Positions 31,455-41,440 of a stretch of DNA of 64,000 nt are shown here, piece after piece. The DNA comes from CADEED01 sp963839685. Lineage in GTDB: Bacteria; Pseudomonadota; Gammaproteobacteria; Steroidobacterales; Steroidobacteraceae. Both the position numbers and the translations under genes were made by a program. Positions within the stretch are counted from its first letter, which is position 1. Every line of letters begins with the position of its first letter. The notes under the pieces were generated by a model. That model ran no database searches. It saw only the letters and a program-made list of their open reading frames with translations, and was not told the origin of the DNA. Where the stretch lies: positions 186,001 to 250,000 of the forward strand of contig CAWIVS010000004.1 in NCBI GenBank assembly GCA_963839685.1. Reading direction: 5' to 3'.

Positions 31455-32708
31455 ATGAACGAGATCCGCAACTACACGATGAACTTTGGTCCGCAGCATC
31501 CGGCCGCGCACGGTGTGCTGCGCCTGGTGCTGGAGATGGACGGCGAGGTCGTGCAGAAGGCCGACCCGCATATCGGACTGCTGCATCGTGGTACCGAGAA
31601 GCTGGCGGAGTCGAAGCCGTTCAACCAGTCGATCGGTTACATGGACCGGCTCGATTACGTGTCGATGATGTGCAACGAGCACGCCTATGTCCTGGCGATC
31701 GAGCGCCTGCTGGGCGTCACGCCGCCAATTCGCGCGCAGTACATCCGCGTGTTGTTCGACGAGGTCACGCGCCTGCTGAATCACCTGATGTGGCTGGCTG
31801 CGCACGCGCTCGACATCGGCGCGATGACGGTGTTCCTGCTCGCGTTCAAGGAGCGCGAGGACCTCATGGATTGCTACGAGGCGGTCTCGGGCACGCGAAT
31901 GCATGCCACCTATTACCGTCCCGGCGGTGTGTATCGCGATCTGCCGGACTCGATGCCGAAATACCAGGTGTCCAGGTGGCGTTCACAGAAGAGCGCCGAT
32001 CGCATGAATGCCGCGCGGGCCGGCTCGCTGCTCGACTTCATCGATGATTTCGCCAATCGCTTCCCGAAGGCGATCGACGAATACGAAACCCTGCTGACCG
32101 ACAACCGCATCTGGAAGCAGCGCACGGTCAATATCGGGGTGGTCACGCCGGAGCGCGCGATGGCACTCGGATTCACGGGCGCGATGCTGCGAGGTTCGGG
32201 CATCGCCTGGGACTTGCGCAAGAAGCAGCCGTACGAGGTCTACGCCGAGCTCGACTTCGACATTCCGGTGGGCGTGAACGGCGACTGTTATGACCGCTAC
32301 CTGGTGCGCATCGAAGAAATGCGCCAGAGCACGCGCCTCATCAAGCAGTGTGTGGAGTGGCTGCGCAAGAATGCGGGGCCGGTGATGATGGACGACCGCA
32401 AGGTGCGTCCCCCGACGCGCGAGGAGATGAAGGGCGACATGGAATCGCTGATCCATCACTTCAAGCTGTTCACCGAAGGCTATTCGGTACCGGAAGGGGA
32501 AACCTACGCGGCAATCGAGGCGCCCAAGGGCGAGTTCGGCGTCTACCTGATTTCGGATGGCGCCAACAAACCTTATCGCCTCAAGTGCCGCGCGCCGGGC
32601 TTCGCGCATCTGTCGGCACTCGAGGAAATGTGCAAAGGCCACATGCTCGCCGACGTGGTCGCGGTGATCGGGACGCAGGACATCGTGTTTGGAGAGGTGG
32701 ATCGATGA
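31455..32708 (+). CDS. nuoD: NADH-quinone oxidoreductase subunit D
   Basis: 417 residues, homologous to NiFe-hydrogenase large subunits; forms the quinone pocket with NuoB. Conserved YTMNFGPQHPAAHGVLRLVL at the N-terminus, DPHIGLLHRGTEKLAE, YMDRLDYVSMMCNEHAY, and the C-terminal APKGEFGVYLISDGANKPYR with GFAHL and DIVFGEVDR. Stop overlaps the nuoE start. Confidence 0.98.
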   Translation: MNEIRNYTMNFGPQHPAAHGVLRLVLEMDGEVVQKADPHIGLLHRGTEKLAESKPFNQSIGYMDRLDYVSMMCNEHAYVLAIERLLGVTPPIRAQYIRVLFDEVTRLLNHLMWLAAHALDIGAMTVFLLAFKEREDLMDCYEAVSGTRMHATYYRPGGVYRDLPDSMPKYQVSRWRSQKSADRMNAARAGSLLDFIDDFANRFPKAIDEYETLLTDNRIWKQRTVNIGVVTPERAMALGFTGAMLRGSGIAWDLRKKQPYEVYAELDFDIPVGVNGDCYDRYLVRIEEMRQSTRLIKQCVEWLRKNAGPVMMDDRKVRPPTREEMKGDMESLIHHFKLFTEGYSVPEGETYAAIEAPKGEFGVYLISDGANKPYRLKCRAPGFAHLSALEEMCKGHMLADVVAVIGTQDIVFGEVDR

Positions 32709-33248
32709 CGCACGTCGTGAAGACTGCGGATGGTGGAAAATTCGAGCCGGTGCTCGGCGACAAGTCGGGCCTGCTGAGCGAATCCACGCGCCACGAAATC
32801 GACGAGTGGATCGGCCGGTTTCCCGCCGGCAAACAACGCTCGGCGGTGTTGTCGGCGTTGCGCTTCACGCAGGAGCAGAACAACGGCTACCTCACGTCCG
32901 AGCTCATGGACGCGGTCGCCGAATACCTGCAGCTGCCGCCGGTCCAGGTGTACGAGGTGGCCACTTTCTATTCGATGTTCGAGACGCATCCCTGCGGCCG
33001 ACATCACGTCAGCATCTGCACCAACATCAGCTGCATGCTGAATGGCGCCGAGGACCTGGTCGCGCATTGCGAGAAGAAGCTCGGCATCAGGCTCGGGTGA
33101 GAGCACACCCGATGGCCGCATCTTCCTCAAGAAGGAAGAGGAGTGCCTCGCGGCCTGCACCGGTGCGCCGATGATGATGGTCGATCACGTTTTCCACGAG
33201 TACCTGACGCCCGAAAAGGTGGACAAGGTTCTCGACGAACTGAAGTGA
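32705..33248 (+). CDS. nuoE: NADH-quinone oxidoreductase subunit E (one frameshift)
   Basis: About 180 residues. Holds the [2Fe-2S] cluster N1a in the NADH module. Thioredoxin-like fold with VYEVATFYSMFETHPCG, the first ligand pair in SICTNISCMLNGAEDL and the second in EECLAACTGAPMMMVDH. Near 33096 one extra G creates a false TGA; without it the protein continues GESTPDGRIFLKKEEE to the stop at 33248. The Cys pair needed for the cluster is beyond the shift, so an intact gene is expected in vivo. Confidence 0.92.
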
Positions 33249-33255
33249 GTTAACG

Positions 33256-34579
33256 ATGCCTGGCGCGGTGGAGAAGTGGCAGGACAAGATGAACCTGACG
33301 GTGTTCGAGCCGCTCAAGTTCAAGGAATCCTGGAAACTCGAGAACTATCTCAAGATCGGCGGCTACGAGGCGTGGAAGAAGATCCTCGCCGAGAAGCCGA
33401 CTCCCGAGAGCGTCATCGATCAGGTGAAGGCTTCCGGCCTGCGTGGCCGCGGCGGCGCGGGCTTCCCGACCGGCACCAAGTGGAGCTTCATGCCGCGCAA
33501 GTCGCCGGTGCAGAAATACACGGTGTGCAACTCGGATGAATCCGAACCCGGCACCTGCCACGACCGCGATATCCTGCGCTACAACCCGCATTCGCTCATC
33601 GAGGGCATGGCCATCGGCGGTTACTGCATGACCGCCACCGTGGGTTACAACTACATCCGTGGCGAGTTCCTCGGCGAGCCGGTGCCGCGCTTCGAAGCAG
33701 CCGTCAAGGAAGCCTACGCCGCCGGGTTGTTAGGCAAGAACATCGTTGAACTCCGGCGTGGATTTCGATCTTTATACTGCCGTTGGGGCAGGCGCCTATA
33801 TCTGCGGCGAAGAGACCGCGCTGCTCGATTCGCTCGAAGGCAAGCAGGGCAAACCGCGATTCAAGCCGCCGTTCCCGGCCGCCTATGGTCTCTACGGCCT
33901 GCCCACCACCATCAACAACACGCAGAGCTACGCCTGCGTGCCCACCATCCTGCGCAAGGGCGCGGACTGGTTTGCCAAGCTCGGCGTGCCCAACGCGGGC
34001 GGCACCGCGATCTTTTCGGTGTCCGGCCATGTCAACAAACCGGGCAACTACGAAGTGCCGATGGGCATTCCATTCGTCGATCTGCTCGAGATTGCCGGAG
34101 GGGTGAAGGACGGCCGCAAGCTCAAGGCGGTGATTCCCGGCGGTTCCTCGGTGTACGTGTTGCCCGCGGAAAAAATCCTGGCCGCGAACATGGACTTCGA
34201 CTCGCTCAAGGCCGCAGGCTCATCGGTGGGATCCGCAGCAGTGATCGTCATGGACGAGACCACCTGCATGGTCAAGGTGCTCGAGCGCCTGTCGCGTTTT
34301 TACCAGAGCGAGTCCTGTGGCCAATGCACGCCGTGCCGTGAAGGCACCGGCTGGATGAATCGCGTGATCCGCCGGATCATGGCGGGGCAGGGCAACAAGA
34401 ACGATCTGCAATTGCTGGTCGACGTCGCGGGACGCATCGAAGGCCACACCATCTGTGCGCTGGGAGACGCGGCCGCGTGGCCGGTGCAGAGCTTCATCAG
34501 GCATTTCCGGCACGAATTCGAATACATGATCGACAACGGTGGCCGCAGCATCGTCGATGATCCGGCTCCGGAGGGCCGC
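33256..34579 (+). CDS. nuoF: NADH-quinone oxidoreductase subunit F (one frameshift; no stop before nuoG)
   Basis: About 440 residues. Binds FMN, NADH and the [4Fe-4S] cluster N3. NADH site GRGGAGFPTGTKW, FMN region CNSDESEPGTCHDRDILRYN, cluster ligands in SESCGQCTPCREGTGWMNR and HTICALGDAAAWPVQSF. One extra base near 33745 (ATCGTTGAAC; ATCGTGAAC keeps frame) breaks the frame. After FEYMIDNGGRSIVDD the frame runs on without a stop into nuoG. A GGAGG ribosome site (34570-34574) just before the nuoG ATG suggests a stop was lost by a one-base error near 34560; the end given here is the base before that ATG. Confidence 0.9.
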
Positions 34580-36799
34580 ATGAGCTCGCCACCGCCAGTG
34601 GCCACCGCTCCGCCAGCGGCGCCGCCCTCCGACGTGGTCAACGTCGAGATCGATGGCAAGCCCGCGCAGGGCAAGAAAGGCCAGATGATCATCCACGTCA
34701 CGGACGCGCAGGACGCGTACGTGCCGCGCTTCTGTTACCACGACAAACTACCCATCGCGGCCAATTGCCGCATGTGCCTCGTGGAAGTGGAGAAGGCGCC
34801 GAAGCCGCTGCCGGCCTGCGCCACGCCTATTACCGAAGGCATGAAAATCTTCACCAAGTCGCCGAAGGCCATCGGGGCCCAGAAGGCGACCATGGAATTC
34901 CTGCTCATCAACCATCCACTCGATTGTCCGATCTGCGACCAGGGTGGCGAGTGCGAGCTGCAGGACCTTGCGATGGGATTCGGCCGCGACGCGGCGCGTT
35001 TCAACGAACGCAAGCGGGTGGTCAAGGACAAGGACCTGGGTCCGCTGGTGTCCACCGACATGACGCGCTGCATCCATTGCACGCGCTGTGTGCGCTTCAC
35101 TTCCGAGATCGCCGGTATCCAGGAGCTCGGCACGACTGGCCGCGGCGAAAACATGGAGATCGGCACCTACGTCGAGCGCGCCGTCGAACACGAGCTCTCG
35201 GGCAACATCATCGACCTGTGCCCGGTGGGTGCGCTCAATTCCAAACCATTCCGTTACCGCGCGCGTGCCTGGGAGATGACACAGGCGGCTCTGGTCTCGC
35301 CGCACGACGGCGTTGGCACCAATATCTTTGGCCACGTGCTGCGCGGCAGACTCATGCGCGTGGTGCCGCGTCCAAACGAAGACATCAACGAGACCTGGAT
35401 CGCCGACCGCGATCGCTACAGCTACGAAGGCATCTACAGCGCCGACCGCCTCGAGGCGCCGATGGTGGGAAGTCCGGCGGTGAATGGCGCCGCGTGACGT
35501 GGGAAGTCGCGTTGGAAACGGCGGCCAAAGGATTGAAAGTCGGCGGGTGCCGATCTTGCGACCCTGGCGAGCGCCAGCTCGACCGTCGAAGAGCTGTACC
35601 TGCTGAGCCGGCTGACGCGTTCGCTGGGTTCGGCCAACATCGATCATCGTCTGCGCCAGGCGGATGTTCGCGACCAGGATGCCGATCCGCCGGCTCCGGG
35701 TCTGGGCGGGCTCACGATCGCCGGTATCGATCAGCTCGATGCGTTGCTCGTGGTCGGGTCGAACCTGCGCCGCGAAGCACCGGTGCTGGCGCACCGCGTC
35801 CGCAAGGCGGCCAAGCGCGGCGCGAAAGTCGCGTTCCTGAATCCGGCGCGTTACGACTACCTGTTCCCGGTGGCGGCCTATCTCGAGTCTTCACCCGCGA
35901 AGCAACTGGGCGATCTCGCGGCTATCTATTCCGCGGCGCTCGACGGAGCGGCGGCGCCGAAGCACCTGTCAACGCTGATCGCGGGGGTGCAGGTGAACAC
36001 CGCGCATCGCAGCATCGCGGCTGCTCTCAAGGCCGGTCAGAAGCGCGCCGTGTGGCTGGGCGCGCTGGCGCTGCGTCATCCCGCGTACGCCGATCTGCGC
36101 GCGGTGGCCGCGGGAATTGCGGCTGCCACGGGGGCCACGCTCGGTACGCTCGCCGAAGGTGGCAATGCCGCGGGGGCCTACCTCGCCGGCGCCGTACCGC
36201 ACCGCGATGCCGGCGGCATCAGGAGCGCGACGACCGGCAAGTCCGCGCGCGAAATGCTGGCGGCGCCGCAAAAGGTCTGCCTGCTGTTTGGGGGTCTGGA
36301 ACCCTGGGCCGATGGCATGGGCCCCGATGCGGTGCGCGCGCTCACCGGTTCGTCCTTCGTGGTCGCGGCCACGCCGTACGCCGACGACACTCTGAAATCG
36401 GTAGCGCACGTGTTGCTGCCAATTTCCACGTTCGTAGAGACTTCGGGTACCTACATCAATCTCGAAGGCCTGTGGCAGAGCTTCGCCGGTGCCGCGAAGC
36501 CGCTCGGCGAGACGCGCCCTGGCTGGAAGGTGCTGCGCGTGCTCGGCAATCTCGCCGGCGTCGCGAACTTCGATTACCAGTCGAGCGAAGAAGTGCGCGA
36601 GGAATTGCGCGCCCGCTGCGCCGACATCGTGGCGCGCTCCTACGAGGGCACGCACGAAGTGAAGGCCGGCGGCGCTGACGTCCGCGTGGTCGACGTGCCC
36701 ATGTATGCGATCGATGCCGTGCTGCGTCGCGCGCCGTCCCTGCAGCGTACGCGCGAGGGCAAGCTGGCGCCGCTCGTGTACGGAGGCGGGGGCGCATGA
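34580..36799 (+). CDS. nuoG: NADH-quinone oxidoreductase subunit G (two frameshifts)
   Basis: About 739 residues. Molybdopterin-oxidoreductase-like subunit with several Fe-S clusters. The N-terminal [2Fe-2S] ferredoxin domain has FCYHDKLPIAANCRMCLVEV; then HPLDCPICDQGGECELQDLA, the His/Cys ligand region; and MTRCIHCTRCVRFTSEIAG. The C-terminal half includes DALLVVGSNLRREAPVLAHR and ISTFVETSGTYINLEGLWQS. One base is missing near 35466 and one extra near 35545; between them the frame reads KSGGEWRRVTWEVALETAAK as expected. Ends overlapping the nuoH start by 4 bases. Confidence 0.9.
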
Positions 36800-37923
36800 A
36801 TCCCCTGATCCAGTGGTTTAGCGACCTCGTTCGTTATCCGTCCTGGCCGGGGCCTGTGCAGTCGACCTTCTGGATCGTCGCGGTCACCGTGGTTTTGATC
36901 CTGTCGGTGGCGTTCACCACGTTGTGGGAACGCAAGGTCATCGGATGGATGCAGCTTCGCAAGGGGCCGAACCGCGTCGGCAGCATCTTTGGCTTCGTGC
37001 CGGGAATCTTTCAGCCGTTCGCAGACGTCATCAAGCTGCTGATAAAGGAAGTGGTCATCCCCAGCGAGTCGAACAAGGTGCTGTTCCATATCGCGCCGAT
37101 GATCACGCTGATTCCGGCATTCGCGATCTGGGCGGTGATCCCGCTGGATCCGAACATGGTGATCGCCGACGTGAATGCCGGATTGCTCTACGTACTCGCG
37201 CTCACCTCGATGGGCGTCTATGGCGTCATCCTCGCGGGCTGGGCGTCGAATTCGAAGTACGCCTTCCTCGGTGCCATGCGCTCGGCGGCGCAGATCGTCG
37301 CTTACGAAATCGCCATGGGCTTCGCGCTGGTCGGCGTAATCATGGCGGCGGGTAGTTTGAATCTCGGTGACATCACCCGCGGTCAGGGCGGCGGCTTCTG
37401 GTATTGGAACTTCATCTGGCTGTTCCCGCTGTTCCTGGTGTACTTCATCTCGGGCGTCGCGGAGACGAACCGTGCACCGTTCGACGTTGCCGAGGGTGAG
37501 TCGGAGATCGTCGCCGGCTTCCACGTGGAGTATTCGGGCATCGCCTTCGCGCTGTTCTTCCTGGCCGAATACGCCAACATGCTCCTGATCTCGACGCTGA
37601 CCGCGATCTTCTTCTTCGGTGGCTGGCTGAGCCCGATGGATGGCTGGTTCGAACCGACGGATATTCCCGCTTCGATCACCTCGATCCCGTATGTGGGTTG
37701 GCTCCCCGGATGGTTCGTCGGCGACGGCTTCCACTGGCTGTTCCTGAAGTTGTTCTCATTTCTGTTCTGTTTCCTCTGGTTCCGCGCCACGTTCCCGCGC
37801 TACCGCTACGACCAGATCATGCGCCTGGGTTGGAAGATCCTGATTCCGATCACCCTCGTCTGGATCGCGGTGGAAGGCGTGCTGGCATATCTCAAGATCG
37901 GACCCTGGAGGATGGTGAGCTAG
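36796..37923 (+). CDS. nuoH: NADH-quinone oxidoreductase subunit H
   Basis: 375 residues, about eight TM helices. Joins membrane and peripheral arms and forms part of the quinone tunnel. Conserved ERKVIGWMQLRKGPNRVG, QPFADVIKLLIKE, GWASNSKYAFLGAMRSAAQ and the loop AETNRAPFDVAEGESEIVAG, with FFGGWLSP later. The frame is intact. Starts on the nuoG stop. Confidence 0.98.
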   Translation: MNPLIQWFSDLVRYPSWPGPVQSTFWIVAVTVVLILSVAFTTLWERKVIGWMQLRKGPNRVGSIFGFVPGIFQPFADVIKLLIKEVVIPSESNKVLFHIAPMITLIPAFAIWAVIPLDPNMVIADVNAGLLYVLALTSMGVYGVILAGWASNSKYAFLGAMRSAAQIVAYEIAMGFALVGVIMAAGSLNLGDITRGQGGGFWYWNFIWLFPLFLVYFISGVAETNRAPFDVAEGESEIVAGFHVEYSGIAFALFFLAEYANMLLISTLTAIFFFGGWLSPMDGWFEPTDIPASITSIPYVGWLPGWFVGDGFHWLFLKLFSFLFCFLWFRATFPRYRYDQIMRLGWKILIPITLVWIAVEGVLAYLKIGPWRMVS

Positions 37924-37925
37924 CC

Positions 37926-38406
37926 ATGCGTAACATCATCAAGACATTCGCCCTGTGGGAACTGCTCAAGGGCATGAGGGTGACCATCCGGAAGTTCTTC
38001 ACTCCCAAGGTCACGGTCAACTACCCGGAAGAGAAGACGCCGCAATCGCCGCGATTCCGCGGACTGCATGCGTTGCGCCGCTATCCGAACGGCGAAGAGC
38101 GTTGCATCGCCTGCAAGTTGTGCGAGGCCGTGTGCCCGGCGCTGGCCATCACCATCGAGTCGGACGTGGCCGCCGACGGCACGCGCCGCACCACGCGTTA
38201 CGACATCGACCTGTTCAAGTGCATTTACTGCGGCTTCTGCGAAGAAGCCTGCCCGGTGGATGCCATCGTCGAGACCCGCATCCACGAGTACCACATGGAG
38301 AATCGCGGCGAGAACATCATGACCAAGGACAAACTGCTCGCGGTGGGCGAGCGTTACGACGCGCTTGATCAGTGCCGACAAGGCCGCCGACGCGGCGTAT
38401 CGTTGA
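37926..38406 (+). CDS. nuoI: NADH-quinone oxidoreductase subunit I (one frameshift)
   Basis: About 159 residues. Carries two [4Fe-4S] clusters, N6a and N6b, in CIACKLCEAVCPALA and CIYCGFCEEACPVDAI. Start ATG at 37926, 2 bases after nuoH. Near 38375 an extra T (GCGCTTGATC) shifts the frame so that it appears fused to nuoJ; with GCGCTGATC the protein ends ISADKAADAAYR at the TGA 38404-38406, the normal length. Confidence 0.93.
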
Positions 38407-38420
38407 GAGGGGAGCCGGGC

Positions 38421-39065
38421 TTGTTAGTCGAAGTTCTGTTCTGGATTTTTGCGTCGATCCTCGCGGTCTCGGCGCTGGCGATGATCACGGTGAGCAATCC
38501 CGTGCACGCCGCGTTGCTGCTGGTGTTGTGTTTCTTCACCAGCGCGGCGATCTGGCTGCTGATCGAGGCCGAGTTCCTTGCCGTGGTGCTGGTACTGGTC
38601 TACGTCGGCGCGGTCATGGTGTTATTCCTGTTCGTGGTCATGATGCTCGACATCAACGTCGAAGAGGTGCGCGCGCGGGTCACGCATTACGCGTTCTTCG
38701 GCGGTGTCGTCGCGGGTGTCGTGGTGTTCGAGATCGTGGCGGTGGTGTGGACCAGCAGCCTGGGTACGGCGGTCGACCAGGCGGTCGTGCCGCGCGCCGC
38801 CGATTACAGCAACACCGCGGAACTCGGCAAGCTGCTCTACACCGAGTACGTCTATCCGTTCGAGCTCGCGGCCATGCTGTTGCTGGTTGCGATCGTTGCC
38901 GCCATCTCGCTGACCATGCGCAAGCGCGCAGGTCTCAAGCTGCAGAACATCGCGAAGCAGGTGGCGGTGCGGCGCGAGGATCGTATCCGCATCATCAAGA
39001 TGCCGGCGGAAGGCGCCAGTGCGGGGCAGGGTACGCCGCCTGCGCCGCCGGAGAAGGCGCCGTGA
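38421..39065 (+). CDS. nuoJ: NADH-quinone oxidoreductase subunit J
   Basis: 214 residues from the TTG at 38421 (LLVEVLFWIFASILAVSALA). Five TM helices; conserved NPVHAALLLVLCFFTSAAIW, VLVLVYVGAVMVLFLFVVMM and LYTEYVYPFELAAMLLL. The stop overlaps the nuoK GTG start. The C-terminal tail is rich in Ala/Pro. Confidence 0.95.
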   Translation: MLVEVLFWIFASILAVSALAMITVSNPVHAALLLVLCFFTSAAIWLLIEAEFLAVVLVLVYVGAVMVLFLFVVMMLDINVEEVRARVTHYAFFGGVVAGVVVFEIVAVVWTSSLGTAVDQAVVPRAADYSNTAELGKLLYTEYVYPFELAAMLLLVAIVAAISLTMRKRAGLKLQNIAKQVAVRREDRIRIIKMPAEGASAGQGTPPAPPEKAP

Positions 39066-39367
39066 TCAAGCTCAACTGGCTGCTCATGCTCTCCGGCGTG
39101 CTGTTCGCCATCTCGGTGGCGGGCATGTTCATCAATCGCAAGAACCTGATCCTGCTGCTGATGTGCGTGGAGCTGTTGTTGCTCGCCGTCAATTTCAACT
39201 TCGTGGCGTTCTCGCGAGACCTCGCCGACATCAACGGCCAGATATTCGTGTTCTTCGTGCTGACCGTGGCCGCGGCCGAGTCGGCAATCGGTCTCGCCAT
39301 CCTCGTGGTGCTGTTCCGCGAGCGTCGCAGCATCAATGTCGAAGACCTGAGTTCTCTGAAGGGTTGA
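39062..39367 (+). CDS. nuoK: NADH-quinone oxidoreductase subunit K
   Basis: 101 residues from a GTG start overlapping the nuoJ stop (GTGA). Three TM helices with the two conserved membrane glutamates in MCVELLLLAVNFN and TVAAAESAIGLAILV. Normal length. Mrp-antiporter-like MrpC homologue in the proton-pumping arm. Confidence 0.97.
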   Translation: MIKLNWLLMLSGVLFAISVAGMFINRKNLILLLMCVELLLLAVNFNFVAFSRDLADINGQIFVFFVLTVAAAESAIGLAILVVLFRERRSINVEDLSSLKG

Positions 39368-39371
39368 GCGC

Positions 39372-41420
39372 GTGAAAGAGACCCTCGATCCCAACTACCT
39401 GCTCGCCATTCCGCTGCTGCCATTGGCGACGGCCTTCATTTCGGGAGTGTTTTGCAGCGTCTTGCCGCGCAAGCTGGTGCACTGGCTGACCGTGCTCGGA
39501 GTCCTGGCCTCGTTCCTGATTTCGGCACATGTCGCCGGCTCGATCTTTTTCCACGACGCCGAGACCTTCAACGGCACGGTGTACCAGTGGCTGGTGAGCG
39601 ACGGCGTCGGCATGCAGGTCGGCTTCCTGGTTGATGAGCTGACCGCATTGATGATGGTGGTGGTTACGTTGGTGTCGCTATGCGTGCACGTCTACACCAT
39701 TGGCTACATGGACGGTGACGACGGCTACAACCGTTTCTTCAGCTACATCTCGCTGTTCACGTTCTCGATGCTGATGCTGGTGATGTCCAACAACTTCATG
39801 CAGCTGTTCTTTGGCTGGGAAGCGGTGGGCGTGGTGAGCTACCTGCTGATCGGCTTCTGGTACAAGCGGCCGACTGCGATCTTCGCCAACCTCAAGGCCT
39901 TCCTGGTCAATCGTGTAGGCGACTTCGGCTTCGTGCTTGGCATTGCCGGCATCGTCTACTACACCGCGCAGTTCGGTGGCGCCTCGCTCGATTACGCCGA
40001 CGCGTTCAAGGTGGCACCGCAGATCGCGGAGCAGACCTTCGGGTTGGCCGGCACCGATGGCGTGAACGCCATGACCTTCATCTGCATCTGCCTGTTCATC
40101 GGCGCCATGGGCAAGTCCGCGCAGATGCCGCTGCACGTGTGGCTGCCGGATTCCATGGAAGGCCCGACACCGATCTCCGCACTGATCCACGCCGCGACCA
40201 TGGTGACCGCCGGCATTTTCATGGTGGCGCGCATGTCGCCGCTGTTCGAGTACTCCGAGTACGCGCTGAACTTCGTGTTATTCATCGGCGCGACCACCGC
40301 GTTGTTCATGGGCTTCCTCGGCATCATCAACAACGACATCAAGCGGGTCATCGCGTATTCCACGCTCTCGCAGCTCGGCTACATGACCGTTGCGCTCGGT
40401 GCCTCCGCCTACGGCGTCGGAATCTTCCATCTCATGACGCACGCCTTCTTCAAGGCGCTGCTGTTTCTGGCCGCGGGCTCGGTGATCATCGGCATGCATC
40501 ACGAGCAGGACATGCGCAAGATGGGTGGACTCGCGAAGGTGATGAAGTGGACCGCCGCCACCTGCTGGATCGGCGCGCTCGCGCTCATCGGGACGCCCCT
40601 TTTCTCGGGCTTCTATTCGAAGGATCTGCTGATCGAGGCCGTGGGGCACCAGGCTCATCTGAATCCCGACAATGCCATCGCGGCGTATGCGTACTGGTGC
40701 GTGACTGTCGGTGTGTTCGTGACGGCGTTCTACACCTTCCGCATGATCTTCATGACCTTTCACGGCAAGCCGCGCTGGGACGCGCAGGCTGCCACCGCGC
40801 ATGACTCGCACGACACTCACGACGCGCATGGCGGACATCACGGTGGGCCGCCGCACGAGACGCCGTGGGTGGTGCGCGGTCCACTCGTCGTACTGGCGAT
40901 CCTCTCCATACCGGCGGGCTATCTCATCGGACCGCTGATTTTCGGCGGCGGATTCGGCGAGTCCATCTTCGTGCTCGAGAAGCACGATGTCGTCGCGGAG
41001 ATCGGCCATACGTTCCACGGCGTCCTGGCCTTCACGCTGCATGGCCTGCAGGCGCCGCCGTTCTGGCTGGCCGCGCTCGGCGTGTTTTCCGCCTGGGCGC
41101 TGTACATCAAGTGGCCGCACCTGCCGGACCTGTTCGCGGCCAAGCTCAAGCCGCTCATGATCCTGCTCGAGAACAAGTACTTCTTCGACTGGTTCAACGA
41201 GAACGTGCTGGCCGCGGGCGGCCGCCTGCTGGGCAAGTTCTTCTGGAAGGCCGGCGACCAGGCAATCATCGACGGCGTAGTCGTCGATGGCTCAGCCAAG
41301 AGCATCGGGTTCATCGCAAGCGTCGTACGGCGCGTGCAGAGTGGCTTCCTGTATTCCTACGCTTTCTGGATGGTCATTGGCCTCGCCGTGATGCTCGGCT
41401 GGTTCCTGACACGCACCTGA
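39372..41420 (+). CDS. nuoL: NADH-quinone oxidoreductase subunit L
   Basis: 682 residues. Largest antiporter-like proton-pump subunit, with about 16 TM helices and the long lateral C-terminal helix. Conserved FFGWEAVGVVSYLLIGFW, PLHVWLPDSMEGPTPISALI, TMVTAGIFMVAR and YSTLSQLGYMTVALG. A His-rich loop (HDSHDTHDAHGGHHGG) lies near residue 480 on a soluble segment. Frame intact. Confidence 0.98.
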   Translation: MKETLDPNYLLAIPLLPLATAFISGVFCSVLPRKLVHWLTVLGVLASFLISAHVAGSIFFHDAETFNGTVYQWLVSDGVGMQVGFLVDELTALMMVVVTLVSLCVHVYTIGYMDGDDGYNRFFSYISLFTFSMLMLVMSNNFMQLFFGWEAVGVVSYLLIGFWYKRPTAIFANLKAFLVNRVGDFGFVLGIAGIVYYTAQFGGASLDYADAFKVAPQIAEQTFGLAGTDGVNAMTFICICLFIGAMGKSAQMPLHVWLPDSMEGPTPISALIHAATMVTAGIFMVARMSPLFEYSEYALNFVLFIGATTALFMGFLGIINNDIKRVIAYSTLSQLGYMTVALGASAYGVGIFHLMTHAFFKALLFLAAGSVIIGMHHEQDMRKMGGLAKVMKWTAATCWIGALALIGTPLFSGFYSKDLLIEAVGHQAHLNPDNAIAAYAYWCVTVGVFVTAFYTFRMIFMTFHGKPRWDAQAATAHDSHDTHDAHGGHHGGPPHETPWVVRGPLVVLAILSIPAGYLIGPLIFGGGFGESIFVLEKHDVVAEIGHTFHGVLAFTLHGLQAPPFWLAALGVFSAWALYIKWPHLPDLFAAKLKPLMILLENKYFFDWFNENVLAAGGRLLGKFFWKAGDQAIIDGVVVDGSAKSIGFIASVVRRVQSGFLYSYAFWMVIGLAVMLGWFLTRT

Positions 41421-41440
41421 ACTAACAACAACGAGTGCAC

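Noticed and set aside
37698..39065. NuoI-NuoJ fusion protein
   Set aside because: Removing one T near 38375 gives a normal NuoI end, and NuoJ has its own start at 38421.
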